DNA of 23,913 bases from Scleroderma bovista (lineage: Eukaryota > Basidiomycota > Agaricomycetes > Boletales > Sclerodermataceae). The position numbers were made by a program, and so were the translations under genes. Of this stretch, positions 9,858-20,662 are shown one piece after another. The number at the start of each line of letters is the position of its first letter. The first letter of the stretch is position 1. Under the pieces are notes generated by a model, which searched no databases, was not told where the DNA came from, and saw only the letters and a program-made list of their open reading frames with translations. The stretch covers positions 1-23,913 of the forward strand of contig JAYMGJ010000329.1 of assembly GCA_037178675.1 (NCBI GenBank). Direction: 5' to 3'.

Positions 9858-10757
9858 TTAGTACGTTATCAACTTCCATCTAAACAAACCCCCTTCGTCG
9901 TGAACCCTAACCAGTCCCCTGAAAACGTTGTTTTCCCCGAGGTAGTCAACGTGTTTCACTCCTTGAAAAGCTTCTACCTCGATCGTCGACGGCGTGTTCA
10001 TATATCGTCGAGTATACGTGCACGCGATCTCGGTCTGCTCAGAGATGGACAGGTCGTCCCAGTCACGATGCGTAATCTTCCGGCCAAGGGAGGCATGAAC
10101 CGTATACAAGACGTCTCCCACAGTGATAGGAGGGATATTGTTGTCCACAACTGGCTCGACGCCGGATAGAGGCCCAATGTCAATCGGCCACTGTGGTATG
10201 GCATCATGTAAGATCCGCATCCTTGTGATCGGGGGATCAGTCGCAGGCTGACGAAGCTCGTGCGGCGATATCACCGCGAACTGTTGCCGCGCCGGACCTA
10301 TGATTCGCAGTGGCGAAAACGTTGAAGAGGCAAGATGAAAGTAACATCCCGCGAAATATGCTTCCCGAGTTAGGAGAGGATGGAGTCGGAAGTGCGGTGA
10401 TGGCGGTGATGTGCGCGGGTACGTCCAAGAAAAGTCATGGCCCAGTGAATGGTCCGATGTATCATTATATGGCCATCTAAACGAATGTCTCCTGTACCGG
10501 AATGGTGTGTCGGGAGGCTGTGAGGAGGGGGGCATGCCAGCATGCCATGATAGCGGGCGAGGGCGACGATGGGCGTCATAGACGGCGTAAGGAGTGTCAT
10601 AGGGTGTAGACGGTCTCATGCGAGATGGAGTGGAAAGTGCAGGAGAAGATGGAAGAGATACGGGAGGAATGAATGGAGTACGTGGTGGGTTGGGGTTATA
10701 ATTGAGATACCATGTAGGCTGAGACGCTACAGGTGTATGAGCGTACGGGGACGACAT
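9858..10757 (-). CDS. DUF6699-domain protein, single exon
   Basis: One uninterrupted frame of 299 residues from ATG 10757 (MSSPYAHTPVASQP). The first ~125 residues are Pro/Ser/Arg-rich and probably disordered. The C-terminal part follows the DUF6699 plan: LHPLL near residue 128, a strand region, LRQPATDPPITRMRI, PQWPIDIGP, ITVGDVLYTVHASLGRKIT with DWDDLS, then VKHVDYLGENNVFRGLVR and a final FRWKLITY. It is only distantly similar to the family member at 4786-6121 and has lost or never had introns. Function is unknown. It is convergent with the GH5 gene. Confidence 0.85.
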   Translation of the reverse strand: MSSPYAHTPVASQPTWYLNYNPNPPRTPFIPPVSLPSSPALSTPSRMRPSTPYDTPYAVYDAHRRPRPLSWHAGMPPSSQPPDTPFRYRRHSFRWPYNDTSDHSLGHDFSWTYPRTSPPSPHFRLHPLLTREAYFAGCYFHLASSTFSPLRIIGPARQQFAVISPHELRQPATDPPITRMRILHDAIPQWPIDIGPLSGVEPVVDNNIPPITVGDVLYTVHASLGRKITHRDWDDLSISEQTEIACTYTRRYMNTPSTIEVEAFQGVKHVDYLGENNVFRGLVRVHDEGGLFRWKLITY

Positions 10758-11932
10758 CTTATCTGGACATTATGGCGGGGGGACATCGAGTTCGAGGAAC
10801 GTTTTATCTCGAGTTTGGATCGACATGGCGGTAGTTTCGCAGGAAGCAAACGCCCGTGGTCACTGCTCGATGTCGGTTAGCACAGCCCACCGACGCCTTT
10901 CAGAGTTCCACAGCCACAGCGTGCGGTTCTGAATCGAAGTCCTTCACAACGACATTACTCAATGCCCTGTGCTTGGCATGGGCCTCACTCTAGACTAGCA
11001 TTGTTTAATGGCATCTGTGCGAGTCTGACAAGTGGCCACTGCGCACCTGGCACTGCCTTCGTCTGGTGGACCTCTTCTGCGGTCCTGAGAACGACGCCCT
11101 CGACCTGAGTCGATGAAAAGGGCGAAACACAGCATCTGACGTAATGGGTCAACGGACAGCCTACAAGTCGTTCAAGACCGTCTTTGGTAACAGTGCTGAG
11201 CGCTGGGCGCTGGCGCTGAAGCGCTGAACACCGACTCTATGCTATGATCAGCTCCAACAGGTCTCCTACTCCGTGATTACGACGTAGGCATCATGTAAAG
11301 CCAGCCACTGCTTCCCATCTCAGGACGAGCAAGGTACATTGTTGACATGCAGGGTACGTTGTCCCAAGGCCCCTTCGCTGATAGCCCTTTGAGCTGCGGG
11401 GTTGGGTATTGACTGATACAATTGGATGCAGTTCAAATAACGACGAGATCCTAGATGGCTCCATTTTTGTCAGGAAGTCTTGGAGAAGCCACGGAAGCAT
11501 CCAGAACACAGCATGTCATTTGCTTCCGCTTCAATGCGTTGGCCAGCCCTCGTCCCCCAGAGGGGTTTTACACGAGTCTCATGAGTTCTTGAGCCCGAAT
11601 TAAATTTCCCGGGGTTATGGACATAGTCACCGCTCCGTAGTTTCTGCCTAGTCTTGATAACTATTAACCATTAATTTAACTAGATGCTACAGTGTACAAA
11701 TTCCTTGACGCCGTAATTTATTGATGCAAGGTGGAAGAGAAGCGTGGTTGCGGTATCCAGGAATGAAATCAATGCAAAATATATCAGGTTTTTCATCTTT
11801 ACGGTTCTGAGCGCGTTCTGCGGAAACAATGCGCAAGTTGGTGATGTTTTTGCACCACAAACTGATGTATAGTTCCAAACATCTTCCATCTGACGCAGTT
11901 GAGCACTCTCATCCTCATCACTATGTAAGAGC
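10758..11932. other. 1.2-kb spacer
   Basis: This lies between two minus-strand genes, upstream of the second DUF6699 gene. A GCGCTG motif recurs about four times at 11200-11227. Frames such as 11291-11509 (minus) show no domain features. The end next to 11933 should hold the Naa10-like 3' UTR. Confidence 0.5.
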
Positions 11933-13037
11933 TTACCGTGGTCGCGGCGTATGGGGGACCCCGTTGATCCATAACCGCATGGAGAAAGCGTCTTCACCAT
12001 CAGCATCTGTATCATTCCCAGCGGTAGGTTAGCCCCAGGTTGCAGTACCCAGAATATCAGCAGATGCAAAAATGTATACGTCCTGTGTATGACAAGGTTA
12101 AGACATGAAGACTTACAGTATCTGTGGTCTATTCTGTACACGGTATACCCTAGCGCGTCACGGTATAAAGATAGTGCGGCTCTATTCGACGTCCGGACTT
12201 GGAGTTGGATATATTGGAGATGATATGTGTCCATCATTGACTCTTCTACAGGATGAAAAATCCCCCAAGAGGTCAATGCAAAAGAAGAACCATAATGCGT
12301 GAAGAGTACACACTGGATAGAGTCATAAGCCGCTTCGCAAGTCCAAGCCGGCGATAGGGTCGGAGTACGCCTAGGGAATTAATATTTCCGACCGAGACGT
12401 GGTCATTATCTTCAGCTTGTTCCCTATTCAGCGACACGGAAATATGTGAGCGCGAGAAGGAGAGCACGCTGTCAGCTGCAGAATGCGGAATAACACCTTG
12501 TGTTATAGCTACAGGGCATAACATTGACCCGTACGCACTGAACACATTCCACATGGATAAAGAAAGACTGGAATGGGACTCACACGGATGCTAGTACGTA
12601 TCCAACAATTTTTCCCCTCGAGTCTTCTGCAAGGAACGATGCTTCGGGCCATGTTACTACGGAGTAGGTCCCTGGAGTAGCAGAATTGTGCGGGAAGGAT
12701 GGTCCAAACGAAGCAGGCGTAGCAGCATATCAGGACGGTCAGTATTCTTGTATAATATGAGCAAGCAAGTAAAGCTGGAGTCGAAAGAAAAACTGTAACG
12801 ATCCACCAAAGGCACTCCAGATATGGGACAAAACGGGAACTCACAAAATGCCATGGGATAGTTCTCGGGTAGATTATACTGGTTGCATTTCTGTACATCG
12901 ATCAGGTCTTTTGGCTGGCGCGCGCGTAGAGGCCATAGCATTCCACACGGGGTGCGGATAATCCAGTGACGATCAACATCATGTGGCGTAAGTCTCCAGC
13001 TGAAACGACATACCTCCATACGCCTTATGTTAAACAT
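11933..13037 (-). CDS. Divergent Naa10/ARD1-like N-terminal acetyltransferase, 6 exons
   Basis: Minus-strand exons 13037-13014, 12914-12845, 12671-12584, 12423-12314, 12245-12117 and 12006-11933 splice to 164 residues; all introns are GT-AG (99, 173, 160, 68 and 110 bp) and phases agree. It aligns end to end with Naa10, the catalytic subunit of the ribosome-bound NatA complex: MFNIRRMEPKDLIDVQKCN, LPENY (substrate-side Glu/Tyr), RGKIVGYVLA, LRPYRRLGLAKRLM (acetyl-CoA loop RxxGxA), VRTSNRAALSLYRDALGY, YYADGEDAFSMRL. Two oddities: the usual YYLYH is FWTYS, and the usual HVTS segment is expanded to HVSVGNINS (five extra codons). Codons are open throughout, so it may be a neofunctionalised paralogue or an early pseudogene. 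Confidence 0.78.
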
Positions 13038-14715
13038 TGAATCCGAGGTCGTGTGCTTCTGTCGAGCCTGGTACTATGTAGTCCGCAGGAGTACTTATTA
13101 GACTCTCAGCAACTCTCGACTCAGAGGACTAGTTACTGGTGGGTATTTTGTACGTTTCCCTGTCACGCCGTACGTCCAGCCGCAAGCGCGGTTTCCCCTG
13201 GGCAGCGCCGAGTATCAAAGGAAGAGAGGTCGTTCCTTCTGGAATGTGTTGCTGTGATGTGAGGTGTCCGTGCCACCTTTGATTATGTAAGTATTTTATG
13301 TCTCGTTTCAGACGTTTTACCACTTACGGTGAGCCATCCTTGTTTCATACTGGACTGAAGGACAGTGCAAAACGGTGCCAAATGCGACGCAAAGTATTCC
13401 AAAGGACGGAATAGGGGCGACTTACCCTTTTGCCTGATGCTCGATACATATGTATGAGTGCACTTGACGAGAAAGGAAAACACTCCAATATTCCGCCGTT
13501 CGTATCAACCATACGAGGGGCTGGAAAATACCGATTTCGCCGGGCAAAAGTGGGACAGTGCACTTCCCCGAATGGGAGAAGAACATAAAGTCGAGCCTCA
13601 CCACACCGAGCAATATTTGATAGTTGGCTGCCAGAAATGCCAACGAAGAATGGAGCGAGGTATTTCCTCTTTCGAAGCTCTTCTCTCAGCATTCCGCCAG
13701 CTGAAATCAAGAACACAGCACGCTTCTGTCTATCCCTTAGCATCGACGGAGCTGCACACTCATAGACGCCTTGTTGGGCTTTAAGCATATATGACAGGGG
13801 AAATACGCATTCGCAATTAGGCCGGAACTCTGTCGAACGCCTAATTTCGGCGATCTTTTATATTACGAACCTCAACCCATTTTGATCGCATTCTTCACGC
13901 CACCGACGGTCGCGTTTGCGATCTATTTTAAAAGACAAAGGAAATACAGAAGCATACCATCGGACCCCTACCCGACAGCGAGACGAGATTCTGGCGCAAC
14001 TTCTCCATGGAGAGAGGCACGAAGGACTCGATCCTGACTACGTGACGAACGCTGTGAGGGATGTTTACGGGAATTATCTCAGTGCTCATGGCCACACTCT
14101 TGTAAAGGTTCGAACTACGATCTCAGATCCACACTTCTGTGCTGAACATACTACTACACTCCTCTGGTTCCAATCGGCCACACCGTCAATCACCATGTCG
14201 AGAATATCCGCAATTACACGCGCTTTGTGCTTGCCTCGTGCATCCGTACCACAGTTCGGCAAGTCCAGCATTATCCATATGCTTCACAATACCAACATCC
14301 TCGAAATTTGAATTGGGATCGACATGCATGCACACCTCTGTTTGAATGAATTCGTGAATGCTTACACTTGGTGGAAATATACAGACCCGATGGTGGCCGA
14401 CTGTTGCCCACAATAATGGCCACCGCCATCACTCCCTACACGCTATCACAGGAGGTAGAGCGAACCCCCTGGAACACTGAATGCGGCTGAAACACCGAGC
14501 CTGCATGATAGACTTCAAACATAAATGTACACAACGTTTCCTTAAATCGTATCAAGGATCGGTCTGGTTACCCGTTATCCACACTAAGATCAAGGTCTTG
14601 AGGGGCGCTTCTACGCCTTTCCCAACTCAAATACTCCTTCACTTGGTTTCCGTGCTTCCCGGATTCCCCGTATCTATGTTAAGCACAACAACCTTGAGCT
14701 GTGACTAATGACTCA
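13038..14715. other. 1.7-kb region with unassigned open frames
   Basis: This lies upstream of the Naa10-like gene and downstream of the 292-residue gene. The most gene-like piece is plus-strand 13916-14110, which reads as EILAQLLHGERHEGLDPDYV followed by NAVRDVYGNYLSAHGHTLVK, charged and helix-like, ending at a possible donor (AAG|GTTCGA). I could not join it to convincing flanking exons or a start. A 147-codon minus frame (13345-13788) has no recognisable domain. Confidence 0.4.
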
Positions 14716-15740
14716 TCATTGGGCCTCACCAAGTTGCCCATCCGTCTTTCCTTCAGATGACGTTTGAGTCTGCGCATTCCCGCCATCCGCTCCCTCCACG
14801 CCAGTAACACCACTGCTCTCCTGTGAATCCATAAAGATCTGTGCCTCCTCCTTACGTTCAGGCTTCTCATCTGCGATTTCCCACTTCTCAGGGGACTCCC
14901 ATTCTGCATGCTTACCCTCCTGATCCATGAAAATCCGTCCACGGGGACGTTCTGGAAGCGATTTATCTTCCGTGTGTAATTGGGCCTGCGTAGAGCTTGA
15001 GGTGTCTCCCTGCTCTGCCCTCAGTCCAGGGCTTTCAGCGGCAGGCTGAGGTTGGGGACCTTTTTCTGGGAAGGACTGGGTTCCACCCGGGGGCGAGGGC
15101 TGGTATGCGCCAGGAACAGAAGTTTCTTCCTCTTTGGTCCTCTCCTTGGGTCCTGCTTGGTGCCCTCCGGTCGTGGAGGCGGCTGCGGCACCGACATCAG
15201 CAGTAGTGGCAGGCTGTGCGAGCTGAGGTTCGCCAGAACGAACACTGGGATCAGGCACGATACCCTTGTCACCCGTACGTACCGTGCTTGTTCCTGCTCC
15301 TCCTTCGGTGCCCTGGGTCCGTGCATCTTCCGATGCAGAATGTGCTGTCCTAGTAGTACTTGGATCACCACCACTAGCATGCCCACGTATATTCGCGACG
15401 CCCTTCGCGAACTCAGATTTGCCCTTGGTCACTGTCGTTTCGTATTTTGCTTCGCTGGATGGGGTATGGGCGATAGTGTCCGCTGCGCCGAGAACAGTGC
15501 CGCGAATGGATTCGCCTATACCTAACAGAAGAAAGGATGAGGGGTTATATTTGGGCTGGGGAGAAAGTGGTGTACCGTGTACAACCTGTGCCGCGCCTCT
15601 GTTCAGAACAAAGAAATTAGTTAGATATGAACACTATATAGTAGGAGAAACGAGAGATGGAACAAAAGGAGGAGGAGAAAGAATACCTACTTCAACTTAC
15701 TGGTCAACTTTCCTTCAGAACCGCTAGTGTTGGACGTCAT
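14716..15740 (-). CDS. Low-complexity protein with conserved-looking N-terminal segment, 3 exons (micro-exon)
   Basis: Minus-strand exons 15740-15691 (50 nt), 15598-15576 (23 nt) and 15521-14716 give 292 residues. Introns are GTAGGT...GAACAG (92 bp) and GTACAC...TGTTAG (54 bp). The spliced N terminus reads MTSNTSGSEGKLTSKLK, GAAQVVHGIGESIRGTVLGA, ADTIAH, then TKGKSEFAKGVANIRGHA: a small amphipathic-helical block of a kind I associate with short basidiomycete proteins of unknown function. The micro-exon codes AQVVH. Residues ~75-292 are Thr/Ser/Glu/Pro/Gly-rich with no globular features and two similar patches, RIFMDQEG and QIFMDSQE. No enzymatic motif, signal peptide or membrane segment was seen. 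The long tail could be lineage-specific. Confidence 0.72.
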
Positions 15741-17634
15741 CCTTCGCTTGCTATAGTTTGTGGTGATCCTGAGGCAGTATTCGAATGGAGATGTCCACAG
15801 CGACGACGTGGTACTAAGAAGTGTGGAAAGTTGACAAGGTAATATAGTCCCGACGCAAGAGCTCCATAGTGGTATGCATGACGTATGTATGTTGTCATAG
15901 CTCTTCGTGGAAACGCCGGAACCTTGGTCGACCAACGGTTTGTGATATTGGCACAAGACACTGCACTTACATGCAAAACCAGAGTACTTGAGGTTCCTCT
16001 CCGCCGGTCCACGACTTGCTACTCCTTTGTGCCAAATCGTTTCTACTCTTTGTATCATATACTATCGCCTTGCTCTGGAATCATTGGCATCGCTCGTATG
16101 GTAAAGCGCACATTCTGATACAGAAACAAATGAGTTGTTGTCTTTACCTTACTGTAAGCTGCCTCGGCTTGTAAGTTCCAATGCCTCGAAACAAGTAGTT
16201 TGATTGAGCCCCTGTGACGTCACCTTTTGCGTCATCACTACAAGGATTGCGTCATTAGAGGCCAACACTCCCTCTTAGCCAGCGCGTCCATGACTGTGTC
16301 CCTCCAGACCCTACTTGTCGAAAGCGGCCGCTCGGTGAACAACGGCGGTGATAGAAACGGTGAGAAAAAGTGTGGTCGTGGTTGAATTTACTTTTCCAGG
16401 ATTCTCAATTCCATCGATATCATTGTTGAGCAGGCCGGACGGATAGTGCACCATGGAAGTGAACAGGTGATGTATTAGTACCTCAAGATCATCGATGCTA
16501 ATGTCGAGGCCGCACTACCGAAGTCAGTCACACCGTGATCTGCAAACCACAGATTACCAGCAATGTGTTACAGAAGGTTACAGAGTTATGTACGGTGATT
16601 GGTAAGCGCTGAAGTAGTGCTAGTGACTGACCAGTCCATGTCAACCTCCGGTGTGTTGATCGGCATACCTTCTTCTCCCGTTCTTCATGCACATAATCAT
16701 CGTACTTGTTCCACCGCATTTGGCCTCAAATGAGCACCAAATTATACATCCTACGGGTTCTGCGGCTGGAAAGGTAAGCACAGACGTCAGTCTTGGACAC
16801 AGCCCGCATCTTCGGCTTTTACCGTTCGGGCAAGCGCCTGACTCGGTGTCTTTGGAAAACTTATCCACATTCAGAAATTGTGTCCACCCAAAATTCCGAA
16901 CCATTCAACCATTCAATTGCAGGATGTAAGAGGTAACGAACTTCACGTACATATCATGTAGGCCTTGCAAATATTCCCTTGGCCCGTTATTCGTTTGTTG
17001 GACACACTATAATCTGCTTTTCATAAGGAGTGGGTCCAAGTTGTACTAGGTGGTGTTGAAACGGAAGTAACCGCAATTGTCCCAAGGATATCCAAGTTAC
17101 AAAACCTAGACAGAAACGTGAAGCAGATGTAAGGGAGGCATTGCAGGTTCACCAAGCATATGACAAGAACGGGAAGCCCGGATGTTTTACAAGGGTGTTC
17201 GGAGATATAAGAGCCCTGAATTGAAGCTAAATGGCGAAGGTAAATCTACGCGGGAGCAGATATTGAATGCCGGGGTATGACTCCAACCTTCCGTTACCAT
17301 GGAGTTCCCTGATATGGTGGCGCAGTCGGTTGCCCAACTTCGAACGGTTCCACTTCGTTGGCGAAATATAGTGACATGGTATGTGAAAGCGGAAGATATT
17401 AGTGATGGTAATACACACGGATACTGCTCCACGCTCACAGATCATTCAGATGGTCTCCAGTTACGTGGGCCGAGATAACCAAGGTCGCGGAACATTTCGA
17501 ATCCACCAGGTTTTCCAATTTGAAGGACAGCACACAAGCCAATACCGCGTATTGGTCCATGGCCATGGATGGCAGCGTACTCAGAGCTTTGAAACCCTGT
17601 CCGACCATTCAGAGGGTCGACCGGAGTTTCACGA
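15741..17634. other. 1.9-kb region without a recognised gene
   Basis: Upstream of the 292-residue gene. A group of CRE-like sites lies at 16215-16255. Plus-strand fragments at about 17200-17360, such as LKLNGEGKSTREQILNAG before a GTATGA and FPDMVAQSVAQLRTVPLRW before a GTATGT, look exon-like, but I could not assemble or identify a gene. They overlap minus-strand frames at 17187-17445. Confidence 0.4.
16215..16255. promoter_or_regulatory. Cluster of CRE/bZIP-like sites
   Basis: A perfect TGACGTCA palindrome (16215-16222) is followed by GCGTCAT at 16229-16235 and again at 16249-16255, exactly 20 bp apart. ATF/CREB-type bZIP factors bind such sites. The cluster is ~475 bp upstream of the start of the minus-strand 292-residue gene, which is the only recognised gene it could serve. 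Regulation is inferred only. Confidence 0.4.
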
Positions 17635-18022
17635 TCAGGAAGTCGATTTTATCCAAGAAACCCACGGGGCGAGCGAAGTAAAGAACGAGTGCGCCATGGC
17701 TGGATCACCGATCGGCTGAGTATATAGCAGCGCAGGGTCGACGATGAAACCAATAATAGGGTGGATTTCAGGGCCTGAAGAGAAGGAAGAACCGGTCCAA
17801 AACGAAGGGTCAGCAGCAATTTCACTCACCCGGCTTCGAAATGATAGCGTTATTGATAGCAGCTGCCAGCATCAAATCGCAGTGGAGTTCTGCAGATCTT
17901 GTGATAACCTTCAATGCAAGGGTGGTAAAGAGATTTTCGCGCCGAAAATAGGGAAGTAATCGTTCGATCTGGATACCAACCGTATCACAGCAGTTGACGA
18001 GTCGCGTCGTTTCCAGTGCCAT
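17635..18022 (-). CDS. Hypothetical protein, two 3' exons
   Basis: Minus-strand 18022-17830 and 17774-17635 join across a textbook intron (GTGAGTG...GCTGAC...CTCTTCAG, 55 bp) with phases matching. The product reads MALETTRLVNCCDTVGIQIE, RLLPYFRRENLFTTLALKVI, then GPEIHPIIGFIVDPALLYTQ and PIGDPAMAHSFFTSLAPWVS to a stop, 110 residues if ATG 18022 is the start. It is mostly hydrophobic and helical in appearance. I do not recognise the family. More 5' exons may exist further upstream (a 72-codon minus frame at 18122-18340), but I could not link them. Confidence 0.45.
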
Positions 18023-18945
18023 TCGTTTGACGCGCCGTCAAGTTGCTTTCATGGGCCGTGGGAAGAGGAAGTTGAACCTGTTGAACGTCAGTCAAAGCCT
18101 CAGCGTCAAAGGTCACACTTTTTATGCCGCAGCATACGTATGAAGTCGAACACCGCACCGTGACACGATGGAGCCTCGGGGCCGTTTGTTGGTGGTTGCC
18201 TTAGATGGCATGGCAGATACCACATGGGGAGCTCGGAGGCCCTCCAGTTGCAATATTCGTCTCCTTATCTCTCCATCGGTACGATTACCGTTCGTCTGGC
18301 TCACTCTCCTGCGAGGACCGTGATGGAATTCAACCTCCACCGTTTCATGTGTCTTGGCTTGCCCCTCCGAATTCCCATGCTGCTAGCCCGGGTCAACTGC
18401 TTGCCACATAGCAACTGGCAGACTCAAGGCTATCTATACTAGCCCGACTTTGACCTATTCAAACGCCACCTTGTCTCTCGCCTGCTCTACGTGGGGGCTG
18501 AACAGTCCCGGTCCTTCAACTTTTGCTCAGACCTAGAGGGTTACTATGTGGCGCCGCCCAAGGAGGGTTCATTTTTGCCCCTCCCGTTTGCGGGTTGCCA
18601 TTCCGATGGCCTCTGGCAGCAGATAACATATTTACTATGACAGTATACACACTCCCAGCGTGGCCCGCACCTCCATGCCCTCCCGTAGTTGGCTTTCCTT
18701 TGCCAATGGAGCCCCTGCCTTCCAAGATATTCAGGCTCCTCGCGACATTCATGTTGTCAGTCTGTCACAGGTTTAAAATCCCAGTCGAATATTCGATAGA
18801 AAAGTATCGCCCCATCCTCTGAGGTCGCCTGTGACTATGGCTCTCTACCAATATCCTGTTGACCCGTGAGCTATACTCTTTCCATGTGCTGCTTCCTTCA
18901 ATACTCACAATGTAACACAGCACTTCTTCCTCGCTCAATGACGCT
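18023..18945. other. Spacer and promoter side of the zinc-finger gene
   Basis: A 99-codon plus frame at 18523-18822 is proline-rich without a recognised domain. The last ~120 bp (about 18825-18945) can be aligned by eye, with gaps, to the sequence before the second zinc-finger copy (about 21905-22022), so the duplicated unit includes upstream DNA and is not only the coding part. Confidence 0.45.
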
Positions 18946-19267
18946 ATGGGTGATACTTATACCCACCCCGAAGTATGCATCCAGTGTTGGTTTTCGAGGT
19001 GTAAGGTCCTGAAATTTGTTATGCTTGTAGAATCACACTTGCGACTTCTACCGACCTTGTCGATTCCCCGACAACCATGGAAGAATTTGCAGGGAGATCA
19101 TTACCTGCGACAATGTACCTGCACATTTCCGTGACTTTCACGAAATTGTCAATTTGCCGCGCTCGGCTCAGGTTGTCTGCCGGTGGACAGGCTGCGGGGG
19201 GACATACTCGAGGCACAACATTACTCGCCATATTCGCGAGAAGCACTTCTTTCACCCCCGTCAGTGA
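18946..19267 (+). CDS. Small C2H2-type zinc-finger protein, 2 exons
   Basis: Exons 18946-18972 (MGDTYTHPE) and 19031-19267 are separated by a 58-bp intron (GTATGC...CTTGTAG, phase 0) and give 87 residues. The protein has a Cys-rich start (HTCDFYRPC), then ICREIITC...HFRDFH (C-x5-C-x5-H-x4-H) and CRWTGC...HNITRHIREKH (C-x4-C-x11-H-x4-H). Both look able to bind zinc and resemble fungal C2H2-like pairs in which an HF...H unit precedes a CxW..C unit. It ends FFHPRQ-stop; a GTCAGT right there could be a donor to a further exon that I could not find. DNA or protein partners are unknown. A broken copy lies at 22023-22253. Confidence 0.65.
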
Positions 19268-20649
19268 TCACTCCATCCGAGGGAAAAAATCATCAAAAGC
19301 CACGGACTTTCTGGGCCAAAATCTTCATAATCATTCTGTCCGCGCCTCATTTGTCGTATTATGGGATTATTCACTTGCTAACCTGTTACTCGTCTTACAT
19401 CCATATGCTCTGTTGCATGCTATTATGTTCTGTACTCGTTTTTTCCTCTCTCTCCACTTTGCATCTCTCCACATATCATACGGCAGGTCTGTACATGTAA
19501 CATCTAGTGTGTATCACTCATTGCTCTGTTGTTTATCAAGACCCCAACTCATTTGAGTGCCTTTCCTGAATCCCAATGGCTGTGTGCCTATTCAAGAAGC
19601 TTGGGTAAATGCAACGAGGTTGGATGGCTACTGCAAACTTGGCAAGGACATACTATGGGTATCCATACTGCGAGCGACATTTGGGAGCTGGATCGCAGTA
19701 GCTCAGGTGACATTCGCCAAGCTACTAAGGTGAAGACTGCCAAGTTGAGAAGATATCATTAGGAGAAAACATCGGACTGATGTATACCTCCGATGACCTC
19801 TCTGGATTGCGGTGGTTGACACACTGTTTGGGGGGAAACGTTACACATTTCCGCATCGTCGATCCCATGCAACGTATGCGAGCGTCCATTCCACTTCACA
19901 TTAGTGCGGATCCTAAATTTTTGCAGATCATGCACTTTCGGTCCTGTGGACGGTCCCGTCAACTGACTTGTGGCCATGTACAATTTCAGATATGCCGCAT
20001 ACGCTAGATGCTTTGTAGGTGTGACCGTGCTGTCATTCTACCCGCTCTCCGCTGTTCGTGACATACGGTCTGGGGATGAGGATAGAGATGGACACCGAAT
20101 AGATGATAGGAAGACTGCGATGAGCGATTTACCATGCACATCCTGGCCGCCTCCGTGTAGTAGTCGGGTGAGAAAGGCGCAAGGTGTATAAGGGAGAGAC
20201 TGAAGCGTGATGAGGAGCTAGACAAGACAAATCAATAGATAGGGCTCAAACAGATAAAAAAAAGCCATCCGGAAGTGTGGGGGCCCGGGAAGCAGGGAAT
20301 CAAAGGTCTGATAAAAAAAAAAGGTGAGGCATGGCAAACTGCTCGATCGTGAGCATATGCCGAGTACTAGAAGGCAAAAAACTGAGAGTGCACTATGTAT
20401 GTAGCGGAAAAAAACGCGTGACAGCAGTTTCCGGTAGTAGGCCTTCTAAGCGACGAAGGGAGGACCTAGGAGACCATCAACCAGATCAAACGCGCCATGA
20501 GAGTGAGAGAACAGTGGGTGGGGTCGTCGCCATATTTTAGCCCATGTCATGCGGTGTAGCTGCGCGGAGGTTGCTCGTGTAAAGGCATGAGGTAAATGGA
20601 TGAAGCAGGGACAGAAAGCGCAAATTACCGCGACTTGGCTCCCAAAACA
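19268..20649. other. 1.4-kb gene-poor region
   Basis: This lies between the zinc-finger gene and the palindrome. Plus frame 19529-19762 (77 codons) and minus frame 19759-19983 (74 codons) show no domain. A-runs near 20257 and 20314 and purine-rich tracts are present. Nothing recognised. Confidence 0.45.
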
Positions 20650-20659
20650 GGGAACATAT
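20650..20659. repeat. 10-bp direct repeat (left), putative target duplication
   Basis: GGGAACATAT, repeated exactly at 21739-21748 on the other side of the palindrome; neighbouring bases differ. Ten bases fits the 8-11-bp duplications made by Mutator-like transposases, and also the variable duplications of SINEs. Confidence 0.7.
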
Positions 20660-20662
20660 CAG

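Noticed and set aside
16730..16780. P-loop-like GSAAGK reading in a plus frame
   Set aside because: It does not fit GxxxxGK[ST] and the surrounding residues do not resemble a GTPase.
18649..18660. ACACTCCCAGCG, as in the palindrome ends
   Set aside because: Twelve bases only; the flanking GAGGGG part is missing, so it is likely chance.
19529..19762. Third exon of the zinc-finger gene
   Set aside because: No acceptor gave a frame continuing from the GTCAGT at 19260, and the frame has no Cys/His pattern.
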